From Caballeronia sp. INDeC2 (lineage in GTDB: Bacteria; Pseudomonadota; Gammaproteobacteria; Burkholderiales; Burkholderiaceae), in NCBI RefSeq assembly GCF_023631325.1, contig NZ_JALQDG010000042.1, forward strand, positions 335,095 through 399,094: a stretch of DNA of 64,000 nt. The letters are read 5' to 3'. Below, piece after piece: positions 16,691-25,173 of this stretch (position 1 is its first letter; each line of letters starts with the position of its first letter). Under the pieces are notes generated by a model. That model did not search any database. It had not been told where the DNA came from and was given only the letters and a program-made list of their open reading frames with translations. A program made the translations under genes and the position numbers.

Positions 16691-19018
16691 GTGCCGGAAA
16701 TCGACGTCTCGGCGCGGCGTCGGCGGCGGCTCAATCCGCTGCCCTTTCCGTCTGACATTACGCTGCGATTCGATCTGCTGATCGTTCTCGTCGTCTGCAT
16801 CAGCAGCCAGTTTTACGCGCATTTCTGGGAGAGCTTCCATCTCGAAGGAAGAGACGCGCTGACGGCCTGCGCGTCGAACATCGTCACCAACGTCTTCGAA
16901 TCCAGCCTGCGCGCGCAGGACGTGCTGGCGGCGTCGGAACTGCGCGCGGGATTCGCTGCGCAGGTTGCAACCTGCATGGCGCTGCTCAGGCCGCAATCGG
17001 CGTGGAAAATCGTCGGGGTTATCGTCACGCTCGCGTTCGGGGCGCTGGTCTACTGGTTCTTTCCCCGCTGGAAGCTGAAGACGGAACATCTCGCGCCGAT
17101 CGGCAAGGACGATCCTCCCGGCCTCTTCGGTGCACTCATCAGCCTTTGCGAAGAAGCGCAATTGAGGCCGCCGCCTTCCTTCGTCTGGAACCCGCTCGCG
17201 AACGGTCTGCCCGTGACATTCGGACGACGCGGCGACTACTACGTCGCGCTGAGCGGCGCCTTCGTTGCGCACTACTTTTACGCCGACCGGTCCGCGTTTC
17301 GCGCGATCATCCTTCACGAACTGGCGCACATTCGCAATCGGGACATCGACAAGACCTTCATGACGATCTCGGCCTGCCTCGCGTTCGTCATCGTGAGCGT
17401 CGTTCCCCTGATAGGAATCACGCTGTTCGGCGGGCGCGTCTGGCAAGAGTCCTTGTTCCTGCTCGCGAAGACCGCGTTATGGATCGCGCTCGTGCTGCTT
17501 TCCGGCGCGTCGGTGCTGCGCGTTCGCGAGTTCTATGCGGATGTGCAGGCGTCGCAATGGGATGGATCGGCCGCGCAGGTCGATCGCGTGCTCGCGCGCA
17601 TGGGCGCCGCCGCGCCGCGTGGCCCGGCTGCCTGGCTGAGTCTGCATCCGCGCGGCGAGGCGCGTCGCGCCGTGCTCGTCGACACCACGCCGCTCTTTCG
17701 ACTCGGCAAGTGGGATGCGCTCGGCATCGGCTTTGCGGCGAGCGTCGTCATCGAGACGGCGCAGGGTCTGTTGATCGGATTCGTTCCTGCCGGTTCGACG
17801 GTCGCGCTCGCGCGCATGTCCGTCGTGGCGACGCTGGTCATGCCGCTCGTCGTGATGACCTTCGCGATCGGCGCACTCAGCACCGGCATCTGGCGCGGCG
17901 CTTACGCGGCCGTGCTGAACGGCCGCGATCCCGTGAAGGGCACGGCGGCTTGCGGCGCGGTCTTCGCGCTCGGCTACTTCCTGAACCAGTTGTTGATCGG
18001 CGCGGAGTTTCTCTGGGGCGGCGCATCGGTGCCTCGCATCGGCGTGGACACCGCGACGACGCTGCTCGAGGTTCATGTCATCGCCCTCCTCTTCGCGATG
18101 ATCGGATGCTGGCTGATATCCGACTGGATCGCGCGCGCGGCGGCCGCGTGGGTCGACGTGACCGTGAAGAGCAGCTCGCCGTTGCCGGTGCTGATGCTGA
18201 CGGGCGGCATCTCCGTCGCGATGGTCGCGGGCATGTTCGCGTGGGGCGCGTTTGCGTCGGCATCGCTCGTGGCGCTCGGGCCGCACAATACGTTCTACAC
18301 GTCGCTCGTCATGATTGCGCCGCCGCTGGTCGGAGCGGCGCTCGCGGCATGGCTCTTCCCCTGGTCCGCGCGATGGTTCGGCCGCGCGCGCCGCGAACGG
18401 TCCATATCCGGCTGGGTGTTTCTCGATGCCGAACCGCATGTCGAACATTCGCTGCGTCTCGCCGAATTCCGTCCAGCCCGCGCGATATCGACAGGCATCG
18501 TCGCCGGGCTCGTGTTTTGTCTCTGGATCGAACTGCTGAGATACCGCACGTTCTTGCCCGTTGGCGTCGGCGTTGCGATCCACGCGCCGTTCTCCGCGCT
18601 TCTTCGCATCGCGGAGCGCGCGGGCAGCAGCGGCTATGCGCTCATCGTGCCCATCGCGCTCGTGGCGGCGCTGGCGGCGATCACGGCCGCGTCGCGTCCG
18701 GGCGCGTTCAATGCGCTCTATGGCCTGTGCGCCGGGTCGGTCGCGGGCATCGTGATGAGCATCGGCGGGCTGGTGACAATCGACCTGAACGCGAACTCGA
18801 CGCTGGAGTCGAGTCTGACATCGGTTCTGCTCTATCTGTGCGTGGCGTCGCTCGCGACATTCCCGGGCGCGATGGCGGGCGCGGGTGCCGGGAATGTGCG
18901 CGGGAAGTGGCTCGGCGCCGCGCCGCGCCATGGTCTTTCGTTCGCGCAAAAGGCCGCTATCGTCTCGCTCGCTCTCGCGGTGCTCGCGGGATGGATCAAG
19001 TCGATATCGGACATTTGA
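16691..19018 (+). CDS. Polytopic membrane M48 metallopeptidase
   Basis: 775-residue integral membrane protein starting with GTG at 16691. A first hydrophobic segment near residue 30 and a second near 115 precede a peptidase domain with zinc motif HELAH at residues 209-213 and the third ligand Glu at about 280 (REFYAD). This is the M48 (HtpX/Ste24) arrangement. Unlike HtpX (about 290 residues), a further 450 residues follow with roughly ten hydrophobic segments. It probably cleaves membrane proteins. It follows the small protein at 16204 and precedes an RNase-fold lipoprotein by 126 bp. The large multi-span tail is unusual and has no recognised function. Confidence 0.85.
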   Translation: MPEIDVSARRRRRLNPLPFPSDITLRFDLLIVLVVCISSQFYAHFWESFHLEGRDALTACASNIVTNVFESSLRAQDVLAASELRAGFAAQVATCMALLRPQSAWKIVGVIVTLAFGALVYWFFPRWKLKTEHLAPIGKDDPPGLFGALISLCEEAQLRPPPSFVWNPLANGLPVTFGRRGDYYVALSGAFVAHYFYADRSAFRAIILHELAHIRNRDIDKTFMTISACLAFVIVSVVPLIGITLFGGRVWQESLFLLAKTALWIALVLLSGASVLRVREFYADVQASQWDGSAAQVDRVLARMGAAAPRGPAAWLSLHPRGEARRAVLVDTTPLFRLGKWDALGIGFAASVVIETAQGLLIGFVPAGSTVALARMSVVATLVMPLVVMTFAIGALSTGIWRGAYAAVLNGRDPVKGTAACGAVFALGYFLNQLLIGAEFLWGGASVPRIGVDTATTLLEVHVIALLFAMIGCWLISDWIARAAAAWVDVTVKSSSPLPVLMLTGGISVAMVAGMFAWGAFASASLVALGPHNTFYTSLVMIAPPLVGAALAAWLFPWSARWFGRARRERSISGWVFLDAEPHVEHSLRLAEFRPARAISTGIVAGLVFCLWIELLRYRTFLPVGVGVAIHAPFSALLRIAERAGSSGYALIVPIALVAALAAITAASRPGAFNALYGLCAGSVAGIVMSIGGLVTIDLNANSTLESSLTSVLLYLCVASLATFPGAMAGAGAGNVRGKWLGAAPRHGLSFAQKAAIVSLALAVLAGWIKSISDI

Positions 19019-19144
19019 TTCGGACGCCGCTTGTCCGACAAAAAGCGCCAATTCCCAGACGAACGTTGATTCGCTTCGCTATTAGCGATACCTTTACATC
19101 CATCCGTGTCGTCGAATTCTCGCCAACGAATGGGGAACCGTTTC

Positions 19145-19609
19145 GTGAAGAAAGCGTGGCTTTTCTCCTGCATCGTTGCTTCGAGCGCGATCCTCTGCGG
19201 ATGCGGCAAGGGCGGATCGCAAAGCGCCACGGATGCATCGGGCGCATCGGGCGCATCCGCGAGCCAGGCGCCGGTACAGCCGGTACAGGGCGCGAGCGCA
19301 GCAACCGCCGCATCGGGCCTGCTGGGCGACATCACGAAGGCGCAGTTGCCGAGGGAAGCCGCCGAAACACTCCGGCTGATCAAAGCGGGCGGCCCCTTCC
19401 CTTTCGGCGAGGACGGCGTCCTGTTCCGTAACAGTTCTTCTTTGCTGCCGAAGCATCCGCGCGGCTATTACCACGCGTACACGGTCCGCACGCCCGGCTC
19501 GACGGATCGCGGACAGCGCCGAATCGTATGCGGCGGACCGCGCAAGCAGACCGGCGACTGCTATTACACCGACGATTACTACGTCAGCTTCAAGCGCATC
19601 GCCGAATAA
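19145..19609 (+). CDS. Lipoprotein with RNase Sa/N1-type fold, catalytic residues substituted
   Basis: 154 residues from a GTG at 19145 (GGGGA about 8 nt before it). A lipoprotein signal ends at Cys20 (AILCGC), then an Ala/Ser-rich linker to about residue 60. The rest matches the guanyl-specific ribonuclease N1 family: LPREAAETLRLIKAGGPFPF, GVLFRN, LLPKHPRGYYHAYTVRTPG, DRGQRRIVCGG, YYTDDYYVSF. Against RNase Sa, the general base Glu54 is Ala111 here and the general acid His85 is Tyr145. The phosphate-binding arginines are kept (R122, R126). It is thus probably a non-catalytic RNase-fold lipoprotein. An ATG at 19130 is a possible alternative start. Confidence 0.82.
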   Translation: MKKAWLFSCIVASSAILCGCGKGGSQSATDASGASGASASQAPVQPVQGASAATAASGLLGDITKAQLPREAAETLRLIKAGGPFPFGEDGVLFRNSSSLLPKHPRGYYHAYTVRTPGSTDRGQRRIVCGGPRKQTGDCYYTDDYYVSFKRIAE

Positions 19610-19619
19610 AGACTGCCTG

Positions 19620-20848
19620 TCAATCGCGCCGCGTGCATACCTCGTGCAGTGTGTTCAAGCGCCGCACCGGTTCGACGACATAAGGATTCGTCTCGTCCCA
19701 CGCGTACCCGGCCAGCACCGCGGCGATCATCCGGCGGATGGCCGGCGTCTGTTCGCGTGCGAAGATGATGTCCTGCAGTTTCCCCGTGTACCAGTTTTCG
19801 ACGAACGCGCGGAACGTATCGATGCCCTTGCGCAACGGCTTATCGTAGTGCGCCTGCCAATCGACGGCCTCGCCCTTCAACTGACGCTCCAGCGTCTGAA
19901 CGGCGAGATGCGCGGATCGCAGCGCGATCGTCACGCCCGAAGAAAACACGGGGTCCAGAAACTCGCCCGCATTGCCGAGCAGCGCGTAACCCGGACCATG
20001 CAGCCGCTCGACGTTCGCCGAATAACCGCCGATATGCCGCACAGGCATCAGAAAAGGCGCATCGCCGATCAAGCGATTCAGCGTCGGCTCGCTGCGGATC
20101 AGGGCACGTAGCTTCGCCTCGCGCTGCGCTTCCGCCACACCGAGAAACGCCGCTTCCGCGACACATCCGACGGACGAACGTCCGTTCGCGAGCGGAATCA
20201 TCCAGTACCACACATCGCGATGGTCGGGATGCACGGCGACCGTGATCTTGTTGCGATCGTGCGCTTCGGGCGGAATGCCGTCGCGCACGTGCGTGAAGAT
20301 CGCCGCGCGCGTCGGCAGGCGCGTCGGCGCTTCGAGATTCAAAAGACGCGGCAGCACGCGGCCGAAGCCGCTCGCATCGAACACGAAGCGCGCATGCACT
20401 TGATATCGCGTGCCGGCTTCGTCGGCGACTTCGAGCACCGGCGCGTCGCCCGTCTTCATCGCGAGCACCGAATGGCCGAAGCGCACTTCGGCGCCCTGCT
20501 TCGCCGCGCGGCGAATCAGCAGATCGTCGAACACCGCGCGCTCGACCTGGAATGTCGTGCCCCAGCCGTCCGAGTGCTTGTCGCGGAAATCGTAAGCCGC
20601 CGCCTGATCGCGATGGACGAATTGCGCGCCGTTCTTGTACTGAAAGCCCGCCTCGACGACGTCCTGCAACATGCCCGCTTCTTCGAGATACGCCATGCTT
20701 TGCGGCAGCAGACTTTCGCCGATCGAGAAGCGCGGAAAGTGCTGCGTTCGAGCACGAGCACCGACCGTCCCGCTTTTCGCAGCAGCGCCGCTGCGACCGC
20801 GCCCGAAGGGCCGGCTCCGATTATCGCGACATCGACGGAGGCATTCAT
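19620..20848 (-). pseudogene. Flavin-dependent halogenase-like oxidoreductase, single-base frameshift
   Basis: About 409 codons if repaired. The N-terminal part from ATG 20848 (AAGGA site) carries the FAD motif VAIIGAGPSGAVAAALLRKAG and LVLERSTF. The rest, in another frame, continues FPRFSIGESLLPQSMAYLEE to the end, with DVWYWMIP at about 185, which fits the WxWxIP fingerprint of flavin-dependent halogenases. One base is missing within 20734-20740, between LERSTF and PRFSIGES. Such genes occur in xanthomonadin/aryl polyene clusters, where they may halogenate the aryl head. It is divergent from a methyltransferase. The frameshift could be real or a sequencing error. Confidence 0.85.
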
Positions 20849-20990
20849 CGAACATTCCTTATTCATTGCTATTTCTCATGAGGACGGCTTCGAACCGTAG
20901 GGCAAATACGACGCTCGCGCGCCGAATCAACGATTACAATCCAGCCACCCCCGCATCAAAGAGTTACTACTTTTTTTACCGGATTCAATT

Positions 20991-21731
20991 GTGCAGAACA
21001 CCGAATCATCCAGCGTGCCGTTCGTTTCCGAAACGGCGTTCGGCGTCTGGTTCCTGCGCACGCATACGTGGGAACATCACGTGCTGCGCGTCGCCATCGA
21101 TGACCTCAAAGGCCTGATCGACGGCCCCCTGCCCGCTCGCCCCACCATCGTCGATGTCGGCTGCGGCCAGGGTATTTCGTTTCGACTGCTGGCGAAAGCG
21201 TTTGCGCCGCGACGCATCGTCGGCATCGACTTTCACAAGCCCTCGCTCGACCTCGCCATCAAGGCCGCGCGCGCGTGCGAGCAGGATGCTGCCACAGCGG
21301 CGACGCGCATCGAAGTGCTGCACGGCGACTGCGCTAATTTGCCACTCGGCGACGCGAGCGCCGATATCGTCTTCTGTCACCAGACGTTTCATCATCTCGT
21401 CGAGCAGGAATGCGCGCTCGCCGAGTTCCGCCGCGTGCTCAAGCCGGGCGGCGTGCTGCTCTTCGCCGAATCCACGGATGCGTATATCAAGTCGTGGGTC
21501 ATCCGCCTGCTGTTCCGCCATCCGATGCACGTGCAAAAGAGCGCGGACGGTTATCTCGACATGATCCGCAACGGCGGATTCAGCTTCGGTTCCCAAAACG
21601 TCTCGCTGCCCTACTTGTGGTGGAGCCGCGCGAAAGATTTCGGACTGCTGGAGCGTATCGGCCTCTACACGCCCAAGCCCGGCAAGCGGCGCGAAACGCT
21701 CGTCAACGTCGCGGCCATCAAAACCAACTGA
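20991..21731 (+). CDS. SAM-dependent methyltransferase of the aryl polyene region
   Basis: 246-residue class I methyltransferase. The SAM motif is IVDVGCGQGISFRLLAKAF at about residues 52-70, acidic strand VGIDFHKPSLDLA, motif IV region ASADIVFCHQTFHHL, and motif V LKPGGVLLFAEST. The start is a GTG at 20991 in an AT-rich leader. It is divergent from the broken halogenase gene and convergent with the small exported protein genes. In aryl polyene pathways a methyltransferase modifies the aromatic head, so that role is plausible but is inferred from place. Confidence 0.82.
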   Translation: MQNTESSSVPFVSETAFGVWFLRTHTWEHHVLRVAIDDLKGLIDGPLPARPTIVDVGCGQGISFRLLAKAFAPRRIVGIDFHKPSLDLAIKAARACEQDAATAATRIEVLHGDCANLPLGDASADIVFCHQTFHHLVEQECALAEFRRVLKPGGVLLFAESTDAYIKSWVIRLLFRHPMHVQKSADGYLDMIRNGGFSFGSQNVSLPYLWWSRAKDFGLLERIGLYTPKPGKRRETLVNVAAIKTN

Positions 21732-21734
21732 GTG

Positions 21735-21774
21735 CGAAGCGAGGCGCGCATCTGAACAACGCGCCGCGCTTTCG
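21735..21774. terminator. Imperfect bidirectional hairpin between convergent genes
   Basis: CGAAGCGAGGCGCG pairs with CGCGCCGCGCTTTCG, allowing one bulge and one mismatch, in the 51-bp gap between the convergent methyltransferase and the end of the minus-strand polyene operon. Confidence 0.5.
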
Positions 21775-21782
21775 TCTCTGCC

Positions 21783-22217
21783 TCACTTCTTCAGCGTCAC
21801 CACTTCGCCCTTCAGCGCGACGCCCGCGACCATCGCGCCCGCGCCGCAACTGAACTGCGTCGCGCTTTCGAACTCGACATTGCGGTAGTTGCTCTTGATG
21901 TTGATGACCGCGTTGCCGCCCTCCTTGCGCACGCGATCCTGCAACTCGCGCACCGCCGACAGAAACACGTGCTGGCACGCCGCTTCATCGCTCTTGTTGA
22001 ACGCGTTGGTCTTCTTGTTGGTCGCGAATTCGCCGAACGACTTCGCGACGCCCGGATGTTTCTGTCCCGCGAAATAGAGCGCAATGTCCGGATCGACCTT
22101 GCCGCTCTCGCTCTTCAGCGCGGATTCGACGGAATAGTTCGCGACCGTATCGCGGGCAAACGCTTGCGACGACATCAAGCCCGCAATCAACGCTACGCAC
22201 ATCATCTGACGCTTCAT
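21783..22217 (-). CDS. Small exported protein, paralogue of the upstream lipoprotein
   Basis: 144 residues with a cleavable signal peptide (MKRQMMCVALIAGLMSSQAFA). The mature part has VDPDIALYFAGQKHPGVAK, then EAACQHVFLSAVRELQDRVRKEGGNAVINIKS and ESATQFSCGAGAMVAGVALKGEVVTL. The pattern matches the neighbouring 22242-22667 product, including two cysteines that could form a disulfide and the NAV(I/V)N(I/V) strand. Some relatives are misleadingly labelled excinuclease subunits in databases. Last gene of the polyene operon direction. Function unknown. Confidence 0.72.
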   Translation of the reverse strand: MKRQMMCVALIAGLMSSQAFARDTVANYSVESALKSESGKVDPDIALYFAGQKHPGVAKSFGEFATNKKTNAFNKSDEAACQHVFLSAVRELQDRVRKEGGNAVINIKSNYRNVEFESATQFSCGAGAMVAGVALKGEVVTLKK

Positions 22218-22241
22218 GTTCCGAACCTCGTGCTTGCGTGA

Positions 22242-22667
22242 TTATTCGGTTTCGAGCAGAACGACATCGCCGCGCACTGCGATCGTCGAGCCGTTATTGC
22301 TCGAACCGCAGGTGAACTCCTTCGACGACGACGTTTCCGTGTGTTGAAAGCGCGTCGTCACGTTGACGACCGCGTTCGCGTGATGCGCGCTCGCGTAATC
22401 GCGCAACTGTGCGAGCGCCTGATTCAGCGCGGTATTGCACGTCGCGTCCTGTCCGCTCATTTCGCGTGCGACCCGCGCGCGAACTTCCTTGGTTTCGATC
22501 AGCGTCTTCACTTTCGCATGCGGCTGATCGCCGAAATACAGCGGCACGCCTTGCTTGTTTTGCGCCTGCACGTCGGCGGGCACCGGCAGCGAGCGAATCT
22601 GCGTCGTACATCCGGCTTGCGAAATCACAATGCCGGCGATGATCCCTGACACGAACTTTGTTTTCAT
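22242..22667 (-). CDS. Small lipoprotein, paralogue of the downstream exported protein
   Basis: 141 residues. The lipoprotein signal ends in SQAGC (Cys at about 19). It shares with the next gene the layout VPLYFGDQPHAKVK, DATCNTALNQALAQLRDYASAHHANAVVNVTT and SKEFTCGSSN. One paralogue is lipid-anchored and the other soluble, which suggests a pair working at the outer membrane and in the periplasm. It begins 59 bp after the last ketosynthase gene on the same strand, so it is probably in the polyene operon and may help deliver the pigment. Function not known. Confidence 0.72.
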   Translation of the reverse strand: MKTKFVSGIIAGIVISQAGCTTQIRSLPVPADVQAQNKQGVPLYFGDQPHAKVKTLIETKEVRARVAREMSGQDATCNTALNQALAQLRDYASAHHANAVVNVTTRFQHTETSSSKEFTCGSSNNGSTIAVRGDVVLLETE

Positions 22668-22726
22668 TCTTCTTCACTTCCGTTTGTTAATCGATTCAAG
22701 CCCGTAACCGCGCCGACAGGCAGCGC

Positions 22727-23950
22727 TCAAACCCTGTTGAACATCAGGCTCACGCAGCTTCCGCCGAAGCCGAACGACACCGACATCGCACGCTCGATGC
22801 GTGCTTCGCGCGTGGTCTGCACGAGCGGCATGCCCTCGACGAGCGGATCAGGAAACTCGACGCGCCCCGTTCCCGCGATGAACCCGTCGCGCATCATCAG
22901 CAGCGTATAGATCGCCTCCTGCGCGCCGCATGCGCCGATCGAATGCCCCGTCATGCTCTTGGTCGATGAAAACGGCGGCACGCGCGCGCCGAATACGTCG
23001 CGCAACGCGCGCAGTTCTTCGGCATCGCCGAGCGGCGTGGACGGCGCCTGCGTGTTGATGTACTCGGGCAATGCATCGACGCCGAGCGCCATCCGCAACG
23101 CGCGCGCGATGCCCTCGCTGTGCGGCGTCACCATGCCTGCGTGGTCGGTGCTCTCGCCGAAACCGGTTAACTCCGCGTAGACGCGTGCGCCGCGCTCAAG
23201 CGCGTGATCGAGCGATTCGAGCACCAGCACGCCCGCGCCCGAGCCGATCACGAAGCCGTCGCGCGAGGTGTCGTAGGGACGCGAAGCGCGCGCGGGCGTG
23301 TCGTTGAAGCTGCGCGACAACGCGTGCATCGCATCGAACATCAGCGTCATGTTGTCGTGCAGCGCTTCGCTGCCGCCCGCGAGCACGACCTGCTGTCGGC
23401 CCGTCTGGATGAGCTGCATCGCCTGCCCGATGGCGAGCGCGGATGTCGTGCAGGCCGACGATGGCGAATACGCGACGCCCTCGATGCCGAACGCCTGCAC
23501 GACGTTCGCCGACGCCGTGCTGCTCATCGCGCGCGGGATCGTATAAGGCGGCGCGCGGTCGACGCCATGCGCGCGCACGGCGGCCATCGCCAAGTCATAC
23601 TCCGCCATCGCGCCGACGCCCGAGCCGATCACCGCGCCCGTCTTGGGCGAATGCAGCGTCGCGTCGTCGAGGCGCGCGTCGTCGATCGCCTTTAGCGCCG
23701 CGTGACACGCGAAGCGCGCCGTGTCGCCCATGAAGCGCTCCAGCTTGCGGCTGAACGGCGGCTCGCCGGCCACCGACGCGACCGCCGCAACCTGCGAATG
23801 AAAGCCGCGCTCGCGCCACGCGTCGATGCGCGTGACGCCGCTTCGGCCTTCGCGCAAGGCGCGGCTCACGTCGTCGAGCGAATTGCCGAGACACGAGACG
23901 ATGCCCATGCCCGTCACGACGACGCGTTGCATGACCCGCGTGCCGCTCAT
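22727..23950 (-). CDS. FabB-like beta-ketoacyl synthase with altered active site
   Basis: 407 residues of KAS I type (VVVTGMGIVSCLGNSLDDVSRALREGRSG). The nucleophile Cys167 (SSACTTSA) and the second His336 (KSMTGHSIGA) are present. The first catalytic His, normally in N-[AST]-H-G-T-S-T, is replaced: the segment reads YINTQAPSTPLGD, putting Gln at 301. This residue is needed for malonyl decarboxylation in KAS I/II, so the protein may be decarboxylation-poor, structural or altered in role. ATGA overlap with the ketosynthase gene before it. Extra to the standard ape gene set, which has two KS genes at this end. Confidence 0.88.
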   Translation of the reverse strand: MSGTRVMQRVVVTGMGIVSCLGNSLDDVSRALREGRSGVTRIDAWRERGFHSQVAAVASVAGEPPFSRKLERFMGDTARFACHAALKAIDDARLDDATLHSPKTGAVIGSGVGAMAEYDLAMAAVRAHGVDRAPPYTIPRAMSSTASANVVQAFGIEGVAYSPSSACTTSALAIGQAMQLIQTGRQQVVLAGGSEALHDNMTLMFDAMHALSRSFNDTPARASRPYDTSRDGFVIGSGAGVLVLESLDHALERGARVYAELTGFGESTDHAGMVTPHSEGIARALRMALGVDALPEYINTQAPSTPLGDAEELRALRDVFGARVPPFSSTKSMTGHSIGACGAQEAIYTLLMMRDGFIAGTGRVEFPDPLVEGMPLVQTTREARIERAMSVSFGFGGSCVSLMFNRV

Positions 23951-25173
23951 CGAACGCGCCGGAAAATCAGCGACGTGTTGATGCCGCCGAACGCGAAATT
24001 GTTGCTCATCGCGTATTCGGCGTCGATCGCGCGCGCTTCGCCCCTGATGTAATCGAGCGGCGCGCACGCGGGATCGATCTCGGTGAGATTGAGCGTTGGC
24101 GCAAACCAGTTGCGCTTCATCATCTCGATGGTCCACCACGCCTCAATCGCGCCGCATGCGCCGAGCGTGTGCCCGACAAAGCTCTTGAGCGAGCTGATCG
24201 GCATGCGCTCGCCGAAGATCTGCGCGGTCGCCTGGCTTTCCGCGATATCTCCGCGATCCGTCGATGTGCCGTGCGCGTTCACATAGGCGATCGCCTGCGC
24301 ATCGAGCCGCGCGTCGTCCAGTGCGAGCTGCATCGCGCGGGCCATCGTGCTCGCGGTCGGCTGCGTGATGTGCGCGCCGTCCGAGTTGCAGCCGAAGCCG
24401 ACGATCTCCGCGTGAATCGTCGCGCCGCGCGCCTTCGCGTGTTCGTATTCTTCGAGCACGAGCGTCGCCGCGCCTTCCCCGACCACGAGGCCGTCGCGTT
24501 TCGCATCGAACGGGCGCGGCGTGAGCTGCGGCTCCTCGTTGCGCGTGCTCGTCGCGTAGAGCGTGTCGAACACGGCGACGGCCGGTCCCGACAATTCTTC
24601 CGCGCCGCCCGCGAGCATCATCGTCTGCTTGCCCGTCGCGATGGCTTCGTATGCAAAGCCGATCGCCTGGCTGCCCGACGCGCACGCCGACGACGCCGGA
24701 ATCACCCGCCCCTTCAGATCCCAGAACAGGCTCACGTTGACGGCGGTCGTGTGCGGCATCATCTGCACGTAGCTGTTCGACGTGACCTCGGTCATCGAGC
24801 CGGTGTTGAGCATCGTGCCGAACGCGCGTATCGGCGCGACCGAGCCGGACGACGAACCGTACGCCACGCCCATGCGCCCGTCGCCGATGGACGTGTCGCC
24901 GGCGAGGCCCGCGTCCGCGAGCGCGAGTTCGCTCGCGCGCACCGCGTACATCGAGACGAGGCCCATCGAACGCGTCTTCTTGCGCGGCCAGTCCGCAGGC
25001 TGCCTGAACGCGGGCAGCGGACATGCGAGGCGCGTATGCAGCGCTTCGAAGAAGTCCCATTCGTCGATGCGGCGCACCGCGTTGCGGCCCGCCTTCAGCG
25101 CGGCTTCGACATCGTTCCAGCAATCGCCCAGCGCCGTGACGCCGCCCATGCCCGTAATGACGACGCGCTTCAT
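23947..25173 (-). CDS. Beta-ketoacyl-ACP synthase II (ApeR position)
   Basis: 408-residue condensing enzyme of the aryl polyene pathway. It opens MKRVVITGMGGVTALGDCWNDVEAAL (KAS II style). Catalytic Cys164 (SSACASGS), His301 (NAHGTSTDRGD) and His335 (KSFVGHTLGA) are all present, so it should be active. Gene order KS-dehydratase-ketoreductase-KS matches apeO-P-Q-R of the E. coli cluster, putting this in the ApeR place. It shares one base with the ketoreductase stop and 4 bp with the next ketosynthase. Confidence 0.9.
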   Translation of the reverse strand: MKRVVITGMGGVTALGDCWNDVEAALKAGRNAVRRIDEWDFFEALHTRLACPLPAFRQPADWPRKKTRSMGLVSMYAVRASELALADAGLAGDTSIGDGRMGVAYGSSSGSVAPIRAFGTMLNTGSMTEVTSNSYVQMMPHTTAVNVSLFWDLKGRVIPASSACASGSQAIGFAYEAIATGKQTMMLAGGAEELSGPAVAVFDTLYATSTRNEEPQLTPRPFDAKRDGLVVGEGAATLVLEEYEHAKARGATIHAEIVGFGCNSDGAHITQPTASTMARAMQLALDDARLDAQAIAYVNAHGTSTDRGDIAESQATAQIFGERMPISSLKSFVGHTLGACGAIEAWWTIEMMKRNWFAPTLNLTEIDPACAPLDYIRGEARAIDAEYAMSNNFAFGGINTSLIFRRVR

